Shown here in pieces: positions 27,598 to 37,201 of a stretch of 64,000 bases of DNA (position 1 is its first letter; the number at the start of each line of letters is the position of its first letter). A program made the position numbers and the translations under genes. Under the pieces are notes generated by a model. It made no database searches. It saw only the letters and a list, made by a program, of their open reading frames with translations, and had not been told where the DNA came from. Origin of the DNA: Hymenolepis diminuta (taxonomy: Eukaryota > Platyhelminthes > Cestoda > Cyclophyllidea > Hymenolepididae); NCBI GenBank assembly GCA_900708905.1, contig CAADRB010000028.1, positions 731,655-795,654 of the forward strand, given 5' to 3'.

Positions 27598-27716
27598 ACC
27601 TTCATTATCCAGACTTAACCAGTGCCGTTGGTCACTCCGCTCACTGTGCACTGATAGGCATCAAACTCAAGACTTCTGAGTGTGAGCGTACCCCAGCGCC
27701 ACCAGTAAGACACATA
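27598..27716 (-). repeat. SINE-like tRNA-derived repeat, copy 1
   Basis: Read on the minus strand: a tRNA-like head (CTGGTGGCGCTGGGGTACG, then TTGAGTTTGATGCC as a decayed B box), then the shared body CAGTGCACAGTGAGCGG, GACCAAC and ACTGGTTAAGTCTGG. The body matches the copies at 34.1, 34.3, 56.8 and 62.1 kb. Confidence 0.65.
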
Positions 27717-28097
27717 AAACGTAAATAGACACGAGGAGCAATGAAACAATCTAATAAAAGGTGAAAAGGACAAGAGTTAAGCTAGAGCATCAAAAATAGT
27801 CTTACTTCATTAGATTTTGGGATTCAGAGTGTAAATTTTTAATGGAAATAGGTCAATTTTTGTCTTCTACCGCCCCAAAGTTCAACTTCCAGAATTTGTA
27901 CCCTGATTCCTGGTTAAATTAGTTTTTGAGATATCCGTAGCCTATTGATCAGACGGTTAATATATTTTCTTCTAATAATCAGTGTATTAGATGGATGATA
28001 TAGGAAAAAACATTCAAAATAAACTTCGGTTTATTTATATTTATTATTATTACTACCCATAGTAACACAAAAATAGTCAAATGAAATCGGTTAATAG

Positions 28098-28152
28098 ATT
28101 ATAAATATTATATATATATATATATTATTATAAATATAAATATAAATTATAA
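28098..28152. repeat. AT microsatellite
   Basis: A TATATA run of about 20 bases in an AT-only tract with TAAATA repeats. Confidence 0.9.
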
Positions 28153-28722
28153 AGGAGAAGAGAACAAAAAATGTTGAAAGTAGGGTCAATGTCTGAAAGA
28201 GTCTTCATTTGATTTTTGGATTCGGGTTGCAAAATATTTACTAAATTGGTAGTACAGGGTCTAAAATTCAAATTTCCTGATTTTCCCTCTGATTGCAGCA
28301 AATGCTTGTCTAAGATGTTCAGTAATTATCGATCGGTTTTTAGTCAAGGGTCGGACTTGTAGCTTCACTTCATTTTTTCTTCCATCAGATAAGAAGACAA
28401 AGCGATTTAACATGATATTCAGTGGCTTACAGTTGTATCATGGCATAGATAAGGTACCAAAATCTTTAAGTTAGTAGACCTCCGTAAGCCATGTGTTCAC
28501 TCAAGGTACTGAAATTAATTATTTTATTGTTTAAATAAATAAAAATCACTCGTTTTACTCATGTATGTTCAATTTTTTGATTTACAAAATACATGTGTCC
28601 ATCTGAAATTCTATCAACTATAAAGAATTTCCTTTGGTTACTCCCCCACCGTTAAAATGGACTGAATCTCAAATTAGAAATCAAGACAAAGTGAAACAAT
28701 TGCTGAAAGTTGTAAAATGCCA

Positions 28723-28741
28723 GGATGGATGGATGGATGGA
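28723..28741 (+). repeat. GGAT microsatellite
   Basis: Four GGAT units in tandem. Confidence 0.85.
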
Positions 28742-30949
28742 ATTGTGACATATGTCGCAAGGGCCTCAATAGCTGATAAGGGAGTAACACAAACGAACCC
28801 TAAATTAAATTATTAATCGGTACACTAAGCGTTCCCAAGGTGACTGACTGAAAACAGTTATGCAACATTTTTTATTAAAATATATATGCATATAAAAATT
28901 TATGCTCGATTTTAAGTGACGTACATAATCTGCTAAATAAATTAAGAGAACGTTTAATTTTTCACAAATGAATGATCATATCATTTTGGTTCCCCATTCT
29001 TGATTAAATACACGGAAGTACAGGTTTACACGCGTATTCACAATTTGGAATATGAAAATGGTGGATTTTGAGACCCTGTTTGGTAAATACACATTGGTTT
29101 AGATTAACTCTCTCAAGTGCCATAAATATAAAGGATAAAAATGAGGTCGATTAATCTGAAAGAGAGAGGTTATAACTTTGAGTCAAGTATTTCAATTGAG
29201 ATATAAAATTTTCACTTAAAATTTAATTTGTAAAAGGAAATGAAACTGAGAATTTTTAAGTTCCATGTAGACATTTACATTTTTGGATTCCAATTCAACG
29301 TTTTCTAAAATGGTTAATCATTTGGTGCATTTAAATGTACACCATGCATCTACTCTCAAGTTTATTGCTAATCCTGGTATTATCTTCCAGATCTTAATTT
29401 TGAACCAAGTCAAATACATAAGAATACATGAAAAGATCAGCGTGGAAGTACTATAGAACTAGCGACAGCGCAGAAATTAGAGAGCTTTTCCTGGTCTTTT
29501 ACTTATCCTTTGTAGGAGTAATTACTTAGGACTGGCAGCTGGCAACAGCGGACGACAATTCTAAGAGTAGAACACTGGAGTTGTGCATGCCAAAATTCAT
29601 TGAAGAAATCAAGGTAAGAATTCAAGAGGGTAAGACAGAGGTGAAGGACAGAGGGGATGAGAGGGAAGTGTAAGAACCGGTAAATCACAAGCGCGTGTCC
29701 GCCCCCGTTTTGTGCGTGTAAAAAAGGGGTTTTATATAGTTTAATAAAAAGGAGGTAACATAAACAATTGGAATGGTTTCGAACATCGCTGGTTGGGAAA
29801 ACGAAACCCTATCAGCGCTCATTCGAGGACCACTTAATTCGTTTATCTCGCAAATTAAAATAAACCACTTGGGGGCACGCAATAATTCTCTATTGGGAAC
29901 TTGAGGTCACAGTGGGGTCAAACACTTCAAGCGCCACTGTGAGGTCGAGATAATTAGGTCTCAGATATTAGTGATAGCATCTTCATCTTATTAGAAATAG
30001 GCTTATCTCCAAGATATTGTGATGAAACAAGTAGATTCATAGGAATTTCATCTTATAAGATATCTAATAAATAAATTTGTATATTCTATTCTCAGTTGCG
30101 CTGTGCCGCAGTGATCTACATAATCTGAAAAGCATAAAGGGATCAGCATAATTTTTTCTCGCATGGGAGACATAACGACGCTCCTCCATAACCCAAGATG
30201 GGAGTTGGAAAACGCTTTCCTAAATAGGCTGGTGAATTATTATTACATTCTATAATACAAGACAATAACTTTTGTGATCCTATAGCATTTCAGCTTAAAA
30301 CTGATGATGTAGAATTTGGTGATGTAGAATCATCAATGGTTGAGAAATTTAATCGGACCATTGCGAATAAGAATGAAAGAGAAAACTGAAGAGGAAATAG
30401 GAAAATGGACGATCGAATAATAGGGAATATCTGAGACGAATTAACAGTACTGGGATTAGAAAATGTCAAATATTAAATATTTATATTGTTTACTACGCAG
30501 TTGAGTTTTCAAACCACAAAATTCAAAAGTCCAATATTTTGATATTTTATATTTCTTTCGAGCCAATGTAGCTACGCAGATCGAAGTAGATCGATATCTT
30601 CGGTAAAACGCTCAATTTTGCTATAAGCAAATTCATGCAATTATGGAGACTTTATAAAACAAACTTTTAACTTTTTAATCAAATGATCATCTAAAATTTA
30701 AAATTGAACATTTTTGCCTTTCTATCTGTTGGCCTAAAGATGTTGATTTCAAAATTGCCTAAACCATATTAAAAACAAAATAAAAATATGCGTATTCACG
30801 GTAAAAAATATTTAATTATTAACAATAACGTGTATAATATTAAATTAACAATCCCAAATTTTCATTGGTTGATTTCATTAGCGCCCAGGCTAAGTTCTTT
30901 AAGATCTGCATTGGTAGAATCTTTTTACCTGCTTCGTTTTCTTTCTATT

Positions 30950-31850
30950 ATGGATCAGTTTTCTATGGTAAAGTCAATGTAATAAGAAAAAATTCGTTTA
31001 GCCTAGCAAACTTGATGTGCTTAAGGAACCTCGTGGATTTGTAAGGATTATCCAGCTTGTAAGATTTCATTCGATAAACACATTTCATAGCTTTTTGCAA
31101 TATTTGCCTTTGCATCTACCACAAGTTTCCACGGTCATTTGAATATATCAGATGTATGCGTCAACAAGACTGTATTTATTAATATGACTTTCAGTTACCC
31201 ATTCAAGTAAGCTCTGTTTGAATATCTAGTATAACTTTAGTTTGGAATCCTTGGGAAATGTCGTACCCATCTGTGAACCAGCACGGCCACTTTACGGTAA
31301 CTTTTCATCTGGAGCACAATTTTATGTTTTCATTGGAGTTATTGTTTTCCTTTACTGTATTGGAACATTGCTTCTATACACCGTCTTTGTCAGCAAATAC
31401 GAATCAAACGTGCTTCTGCGGAAGGTGGTAAGTATCCGAAAACCTAATAACTTTGAAGGATTTCGGTTTAAGCGCGTTTATTGTGGTACTGTGGTTTATC
31501 GCATCTGTTGCTTGGGCCAGTGGTGTTGATAAACTCAAACGCTATACTTCGGAAAGTGATATCAAGGTGGAGATTCACGGATCGGATAAGTGCACTATTG
31601 ACGCCCCCCAGAGTTATGCTGGATTAAATATATCACTAGTATGTTAATCTCCTTACTGTCTTCATTGCGATTTTGAGTTTACTGAATATTATATGCCTAT
31701 TTTGCTTTAAAGTTGTTTGGATTTTCCAATGTTGCCTTGTGGGGAGCAGCTCTCTGGTTTCTGTGGAAAGAAACGCCATGGTTCCGTGGGGAAGCTGATC
31801 CAATGCGTCAGAGTGATCCTGTCCCGGAAGTTGATGGATCGACATTGTAA
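30950..31850 (+). CDS. syp: Synaptophysin-family vesicle membrane protein (MARVEL domain), complete, six exons
   Basis: Exons: 30950-30967, 31002-31058, 31091-31206, 31241-31427, 31459-31638, 31713-31850. Joined they give 231 codons plus TAA, with every intron GT...AG and every phase matching. Synaptophysins are four-pass proteins of synaptic and other small vesicles. Visible hallmarks: cytoplasmic KEPRGF (residues 14-19) just before span 1 (about 19-38, LFAIFAFA); first lumenal loop with Cys48 and Cys75 and sequons at N50, N56 and N84; YPF (61-63); FSSGAQF leading into span 2 (91-115); span 3 (129-149) ending AWASGV; a second loop with one cysteine (171) and sequon N183; span 4 (about 186-204) with LFGFSN, then WFLWKETPWF. 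The ATG at 30950 is chosen because MDQF plus a 34-nt intron leads in frame into the conserved N-terminus. Oddities: the Tyr/Gly-rich tail of vertebrate synaptophysin is absent, the second loop has one cysteine rather than two, and the protein ends GSTL, a possible class I PDZ ligand. Synaptoporin or pantophysin naming would fit equally well. Confidence 0.95.
30968..31001 (+). other. Mini-intron 1 of the synaptophysin-family gene (34 nt)
   Basis: It starts GTAAAG and ends TTTAG, phase 0. Removing it joins the six-residue first exon to the conserved KEPRGF exon in frame. Confidence 0.8.
31059..31090 (+). other. Mini-intron 2 of the synaptophysin-family gene (32 nt)
   Basis: GTAAGA...CATAG, phase 0. 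It interrupts membrane span 1; removal restores the run of hydrophobic residues. Confidence 0.93.
31207..31240 (+). other. Mini-intron 3 of the synaptophysin-family gene (34 nt)
   Basis: GTAAGC...TTTAG. It splits a codon after its second base (AA|T, Asn64), directly after the conserved YPF. Confidence 0.93.
31428..31458 (+). other. Mini-intron 4 of the synaptophysin-family gene (31 nt)
   Basis: GTAAGT...GAAG, phase 0. This is the shortest intron in the window. Reading through it loses the family match; removing it restores span 3. Confidence 0.95.
31639..31712 (+). other. Intron 5 of the synaptophysin-family gene (74 nt)
   Basis: GTATGT...TTAAAG, phase 0, with a T-rich tract before the acceptor. 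It separates the second lumenal loop from span 4. Confidence 0.93.
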
Positions 31851-34082
31851 ATCGGATCGATATTTCCTCTTCGTGTTCTTTTTGTTGCTTAATATGTAAT
31901 TGTTTACCATCTATACCCCTTGCTTAATCGGGCACCCTTGTAAATGATGGTAAATTTTGCAATTGATGTATCGTTACTCCACAGTGTCATTTCCCTGTTT
32001 ATGTTTCTTTGCTGATTCTATTTATATTCATTGAACCGAAATCGCCTTCTTTTATTAATACTCTTAACTTTCGTTGATCGATCTACGTTAATGGACATGT
32101 TTTGAGGCTATCGTGACCCAGCTTATCAATTTTTCTTGTAAATGAAATCCTTCTAACTTAAATGGGTGCTAACTAGGAGTGCATTTAATTATGGCAATTA
32201 TCCACCACTTATGCACGTTGAATTTTTCTTGCTTATGACTGGACTGTGATTACGTTTCACTTTTGCCATCATACGTGTAATAGCCTTTTTTAAGTCTTTT
32301 TTACGTTTCAGAGTAATGTAGAGGTTCAAAAGATGCAATCAGATAATTCTGTGGTAGGTAATGTCGGTTATGGGTTATTTTCTCAGCTTAGCATAGTTCA
32401 ATACGAAATTTTGAACTTTCTCACTAAGTGGCAAGTTCTTTAATCGGTCAATAAATTGACTTTTCCGTAAGTATCTGCTAGGGTTGTTAACTAGTTTACT
32501 GATAACTTTTGCTGGTGAACGCAGAACTGGTCTTGACTCACTTCGACTATAGTTTGTTTTCTCCCTATCTCTAACTCGTTCTAGGAATTATTACCGGAGC
32601 TACTCAAGCTTAATTTTCCGATTTGGAAAAATAAGTGGTTTTTGCCTTTCTTGTCCGGAGCGGGGCGTAGCAGAAGTAATTATGATCAGATATAACATTT
32701 AAGCTGTGCAAATACAATGGTACAAATTGTAGAAATCAAAATTCTGGTCAAATGTCGAAATATTGAGTTAAATTTTGAATTAACGAAATACGATCTCTGA
32801 TCAATCAAGTTGCTGACCGCTGGTTATTACAAGCACTCCCCACTGACACTGGGAAACCGAAGATAATAACGGTCAGCTTAACGAACAGAGTAGGTTGTTT
32901 CTGGGCTTCTGCAAAAATAAGAGCTTTTAAATGGAAAAAAGGGGTTAAAATCTGCAATAAAATACTCTGTTCGCGTAAAGCATTGGCTCTCCTAGTTGTT
33001 TGGTCGGTGAGTGGGACGGACCTTGGTGATCCTATAGAATCGAATAGAACAGACTTCACCACGATTCTCTAAACAGGCCTGTTCTCTGAGACCCGTTCTG
33101 TGGGAAATTTGCTTTTTCTGTCAACAAAAATACAGTTATTCTCTGGGAAAGTTTTGCTGGATTTTCTCTAAGCTTGCAGATGGCGATCATAGGGAGCTTT
33201 GAACTCCTCTCGATCAATTTTTTATTCTGTTTCGAGAAGGATATCTGAAATTTAAACAAGTCGTTTCCTTGCTCCGTAATAATTTTTTCTGGTGTCCTTA
33301 GGAGCAGAAACCTTCGCCTTAGGCTATGCATTTTGACATAGGTGTTTTCATGATGACCCTTCCTGTTGCTTGCAAGGTGAAACTAGAGAACATGGCAAAT
33401 CTGTTTTCATATTTACTAGCGTATTGCTGTCCAATGATAACAAGCACATACATTGATAATTTAAGTTTTCTGTGACTTGGTCACCGTTGAGTAAATGCTG
33501 CTCCTCAGTCGTCAAAATTATATCCGGGTGACTGATGTTATTTGAAAATAAGTTGCCGACCATTGGTCGCACTACAGATCCCCAACGAGCATTAGTAGTG
33601 ATTAAGATATATGTTTTCATTTTTTCCTTTAATTTTCCTATAAATGTAATATTATACAAAGTTTATATTTTCTCTATAGAATCTGCATTTAATCAAATCA
33701 AACATTCCAAAGATCACCCGTCTTTTATTTGCAGTCGGCTACTGTCTCATCGTTTAACAGCCGACAAAATGTCTGAAAAACATCGAACTTAGGAATTTTA
33801 TTTCTGACAGTAATAATAATAAGACATGGATTTCTTCCAATAAGTGACACCCACGTCACATTTTCCATCAGTTCTTATTATTGGATATGCTGGTTTATTT
33901 AATCAAACAAAGGTCGAAAGCCATGCTAACTATTGCCTTTTTAAGTCAAGTACACAGAAGATCTTTACTGTTCCTATACTAAATTGACTTAACCGATCGA
34001 ATTTATGTTGAGTGGAGTATTCGCCTTTTGTGATCCTATTTCGGAAGAAACTTCGAGCAAATTGAAATTCTAAGCTCATCAT
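31851..34082. other. Region downstream of the synaptophysin-family gene
   Basis: It begins with the presumed 3' UTR. Between 33659 and 32805 three successive minus-strand open frames (103, 91 and 85 codons) almost abut, in different frames, without recognised domains; see findings. Confidence 0.4.
32450..32455 (+). promoter_or_regulatory. Possible polyadenylation hexamer (AATAAA) for the synaptophysin-family gene
   Basis: I noticed no AATAAA closer to the stop codon. This one lies about 600 nt downstream, implying a long 3' UTR. In AT-rich DNA the hexamer is common by chance, so the assignment is weak. Confidence 0.2.
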
Positions 34083-34212
34083 ACGCCGCCGTGGCTTAGT
34101 GGTCGAGGTGTACGCATGTAACCTTAGAGTTTACGGACTTAATGTCCACCTGTGCATGCCCACTGCAGGATAGGACCAACTATACTGGTTGAAATCTAGT
34201 CAAACAAGAGGT
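34083..34212 (+). repeat. SINE-like tRNA-derived repeat, copy 2 (best head)
   Basis: The head contains GTGGCTTAGTGGTCGAGG, a near-canonical pol III A box, and GGACTTAATGTCC in the B-box position. The body follows: GTGCATGCCCACTGCAGGA, GACCAAC, ACTGGTTGAAATCTAGTCA and an A-rich end. Too diverged in the T arm to be a working tRNA. Confidence 0.7.
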
Positions 34213-34277
34213 ACAAAAATGCGAGTTTCAGAATGAATTCAAGATTGCTCAAGATAAGTGCTAGAAAAACTTGGTTA

Positions 34278-34405
34278 ATAAGCCGTAGTCACGTACATGT
34301 CTCCCAAGTAAGAAGCCACGAAATCCATGCCTATCGGCTCACATTCAGCAGTGTGGGTGGCCAATTGCCCTGGATAATTCTGGTCAACAGGAGAGGTTGT
34401 AGGAC
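34278..34405 (+). repeat. SINE-like repeat, copy 3
   Basis: It lies 65 bases after copy 2 in the same orientation. The body reads CAGTGTGGGTGGCCAATTG and CTGGATAATTCTGGTCAACA. The head is badly decayed. Confidence 0.5.
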
Positions 34406-34429
34406 GTTTCTCGCAAGAGCAACCCGATG

Positions 34430-36094
34430 ATACCATCTCCCTACCTAAGTCAAGTGTTTTTATTTCACCCAGTAGACTTGGAACGACTTGTTCTGAAGGT
34501 TTTGAAATATAATTTAGCTTTAAATAAAGACTGGTTCTTGAAACATATTAAACCTAATTTTAATCTTCACTTTCCAGTGGTCTATGATGATAGCTTCATG
34601 GTTAAAAATTTGCAGCATAAAGATAAAGGAACTGACTTTCATTAAAAATAGGTTTAATTATTTAGAAATCAATCCTTAAATTAGTACTCAAATATATCAT
34701 ATGAAACTAAATCACAAGACAAAAAGGACAGGAATCTAAAAAGTCTTGTTTTTACCACCCCACATATATAAATTATTCCTGTGAGCGCCTTGTTTTGTCT
34801 GTTGAGATCCGTTTTGTATTTGTTAAATGGAACAGAATACTTATTGTGAGCTTAGCAGATTCAGTTTTTCAAACTTGTTGGAGAAGACAATAACTTAAGA
34901 GTCCCTTATGTAAAATGGAGGAATCTTGCAAAGCCACTGTTTTCTCCGCTTCCACAGTCGTTGCCGCAAAACAAGAATGAAAGAATCCGAGAATTTAACG
35001 TGAATGGGAGAATGAGAAGACTGCCGTATTATAGGTGGTATGTTGCATAAGGGCATGTGTAGAAACAAGGAATCAATAATACGGGGTTGAGAACCAAGAG
35101 GTCAAAAAAGTAGTCTTTATCCTTGCGTTACGTTTCTACCTAATGAAATTGAAGATTTGCAATTATTCGAAGCTTAACTTTAAGCACAACATATGTGAGA
35201 AGGAAAATTTTAAATTGACATCCGACAACCATATTTCGTTCACTTCTTTAATTTTTTCACCTAATGAAATGAAATTTTAACGTTGTGAATTTTGCTAAGT
35301 TATACTTTATTCCCCTCCCGATTGATCCGATATTAGTATTTTCTGGTAATTTTAGGAATACCAGAGTAAATGGTTATCGGTTATTTTGTCTTTATAATTA
35401 AACACATCTGCAAACTACTGATGATTTTTAACACTGATTCTAGGAGTAAATAGAGGATTCGCTCTTGAACTTTTATGGCATATTACGAACTCAGCAACCC
35501 ATCAACTGCAATATTTTCTGTCCTATTCTTCGTGATCTCTCGTTTCAGACAGTCGTGGTTTGTCGTACGATGGAGTGAATAGTCCACTTAATAGACCTTA
35601 CACTGTCTGTTTATTTTTTTGAACTCTTCATGAATATCATGATGGACTTTCGTTCAGTAGATGTACGTTAGAATAATGAAAATAATAATACTCAATGTGT
35701 TCGAGCCATTATGAGCTTTCAATAGCTGTGAGGTTCAGTTTAAGTTATGAATATCAGAGGTTATGGTTTAAGAAATATATTTTAGCGATTCCAAAATAAG
35801 CCCGCTAGAATTGGGTATGCATTTCTCTTAATATGCAACTGACTCATTGACATTAATAATTGCATGACAAACCAGGGCTACAACAGTATCAAACTAAACT
35901 TTCATGAAGCGCGGTGTAAATAAGTATAAAAGAACATCCTATTGATAAAGTGTAATAACGTTGAGGGTCTATCGGGACCACATCGATCAACTAGATGGAA
36001 TAAGTCAGGTTACTCATGTCGTCAGACAGACAGTGGCAGACAAGCCACTCCAATTTATTAATTGGTAAATTAGACTTATATATAAAACATTTCG
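34430..36094. other. Gene-free stretch before the minisatellite
   Basis: AT-rich with short open frames only. A 72-codon plus-strand frame at 34427-34645 overlaps the end of a SINE-like copy and has no recognised match. Confidence 0.45.
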
Positions 36095-36095
36095 G

Positions 36096-36138
36096 ATCAA
36101 GGTCAATATACCCCCCGGCGGGGTATATTGACCTTGAT
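36096..36138. repeat. Perfect 19-bp inverted repeat at the left edge of the minisatellite
   Basis: Arms 36096-36114 and 36120-36138 are exact reverse complements around a five-base spacer. The right arm is the core of the 30-bp tandem unit (GGGGTATATTGACCTTGAT), so one unit is present in opposite orientation. Confidence 0.9.
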
Positions 36139-36170
36139 GCATATTACAGGGGGTATATTGACCTTGATAC
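36120..36170 (+). repeat. 30-bp minisatellite units, left of the assembly gap
   Basis: Two copies with core GGGGTATATTGACCTTGATG start 30 bases apart (T-A-T-A-T at 36124 and 36154). The second copy degrades after TTGATA. The same 30-base period resumes on the far side of the gap. Confidence 0.85.
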
Positions 36171-36217
36171 AAATTGATTATTTACGTACCCTTATGGTAA
36201 ATATTGTAAATTTAATC

Positions 36218-37142
36218 NNNNNNNNNNNNNNNNNNNNNNNNNNNNNNNNNNNNNNNNNNNNNNNNNNNNNNNNNNNNNNNNNNNNNNNNNNNNNNNNNNN
36301 NNNNNNNNNNNNNNNNNNNNNNNNNNNNNNNNNNNNNNNNNNNNNNNNNNNNNNNNNNNNNNNNNNNNNNNNNNNNNNNNNNNNNNNNNNNNNNNNNNNN
36401 NNNNNNNNNNNNNNNNNNNNNNNNNNNNNNNNNNNNNNNNNNNNNNNNNNNNNNNNNNNNNNNNNNNNNNNNNNNNNNNNNNNNNNNNNNNNNNNNNNNN
36501 NNNNNNNNNNNNNNNNNNNNNNNNNNNNNNNNNNNNNNNNNNNNNNNNNNNNNNNNNNNNNNNNNNNNNNNNNNNNNNNNNNNNNNNNNNNNNNNNNNNN
36601 NNNNNNNNNNNNNNNNNNNNNNNNNNNNNNNNNNNNNNNNNNNNNNNNNNNNNNNNNNNNNNNNNNNNNNNNNNNNNNNNNNNNNNNNNNNNNNNNNNNN
36701 NNNNNNNNNNNNNNNNNNNNNNNNNNNNNNNNNNNNNNNNNNNNNNNNNNNNNNNNNNNNNNNNNNNNNNNNNNNNNNNNNNNNNNNNNNNNNNNNNNNN
36801 NNNNNNNNNNNNNNNNNNNNNNNNNNNNNNNNNNNNNNNNNNNNNNNNNNNNNNNNNNNNNNNNNNNNNNNNNNNNNNNNNNNNNNNNNNNNNNNNNNNN
36901 NNNNNNNNNNNNNNNNNNNNNNNNNNNNNNNNNNNNNNNNNNNNNNNNNNNNNNNNNNNNNNNNNNNNNNNNNNNNNNNNNNNNNNNNNNNNNNNNNNNN
37001 NNNNNNNNNNNNNNNNNNNNNNNNNNNNNNNNNNNNNNNNNNNNNNNNNNNNNNNNNNNNNNNNNNNNNNNNNNNNNNNNNNNNNNNNNNNNNNNNNNNN
37101 NNNNNNNNNNNNNNNNNNNNNNNNNNNNNNNNNNNNNNNNNN
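36218..37142. other. Assembly gap (925 N)
   Basis: A run of N flanked near both ends by the same 30-bp unit, so the missing sequence is probably a longer array that could not be assembled. The true length is unknown. Any open frame drawn through it is an artefact. Confidence 0.98.
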
Positions 37143-37195
37143 CGGGGGGTATATTGACCTTGATGCATATTACGGGGGGTATATTGACCTTGATC
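37143..37195 (+). repeat. 30-bp minisatellite units, right of the assembly gap
   Basis: Two near-identical copies of C plus six G, then TATATTGACCTTGATGCATA, spaced exactly 30 bases (37143 and 37173). They match the left-hand copies and have the same orientation as those. Confidence 0.9.
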
Positions 37196-37201
37196 CAACA
37201 T

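Larger units (their letters stand above)
27720..30949. other. Gene-free stretch upstream of the synaptophysin-family gene
   Basis: AT-rich, with an AT microsatellite (28.1 kb) and a GGAT microsatellite (28.7 kb). An 8-bp hairpin (CACAGTGG / CCACTGTG, 29908-29941) was noted. A segment at about 29.64-29.72 kb resembles 39.10-39.18 kb (shared GATGAGAGGGAAG then GGTAAA). No promoter element for the downstream gene was recognised. Confidence 0.45.

Noticed and set aside
34083..34160. Possible functional tRNA gene
   Set aside because: The A box is good but the T arm and acceptor stem do not fold, and related copies occur elsewhere, so a SINE-like repeat is more likely.
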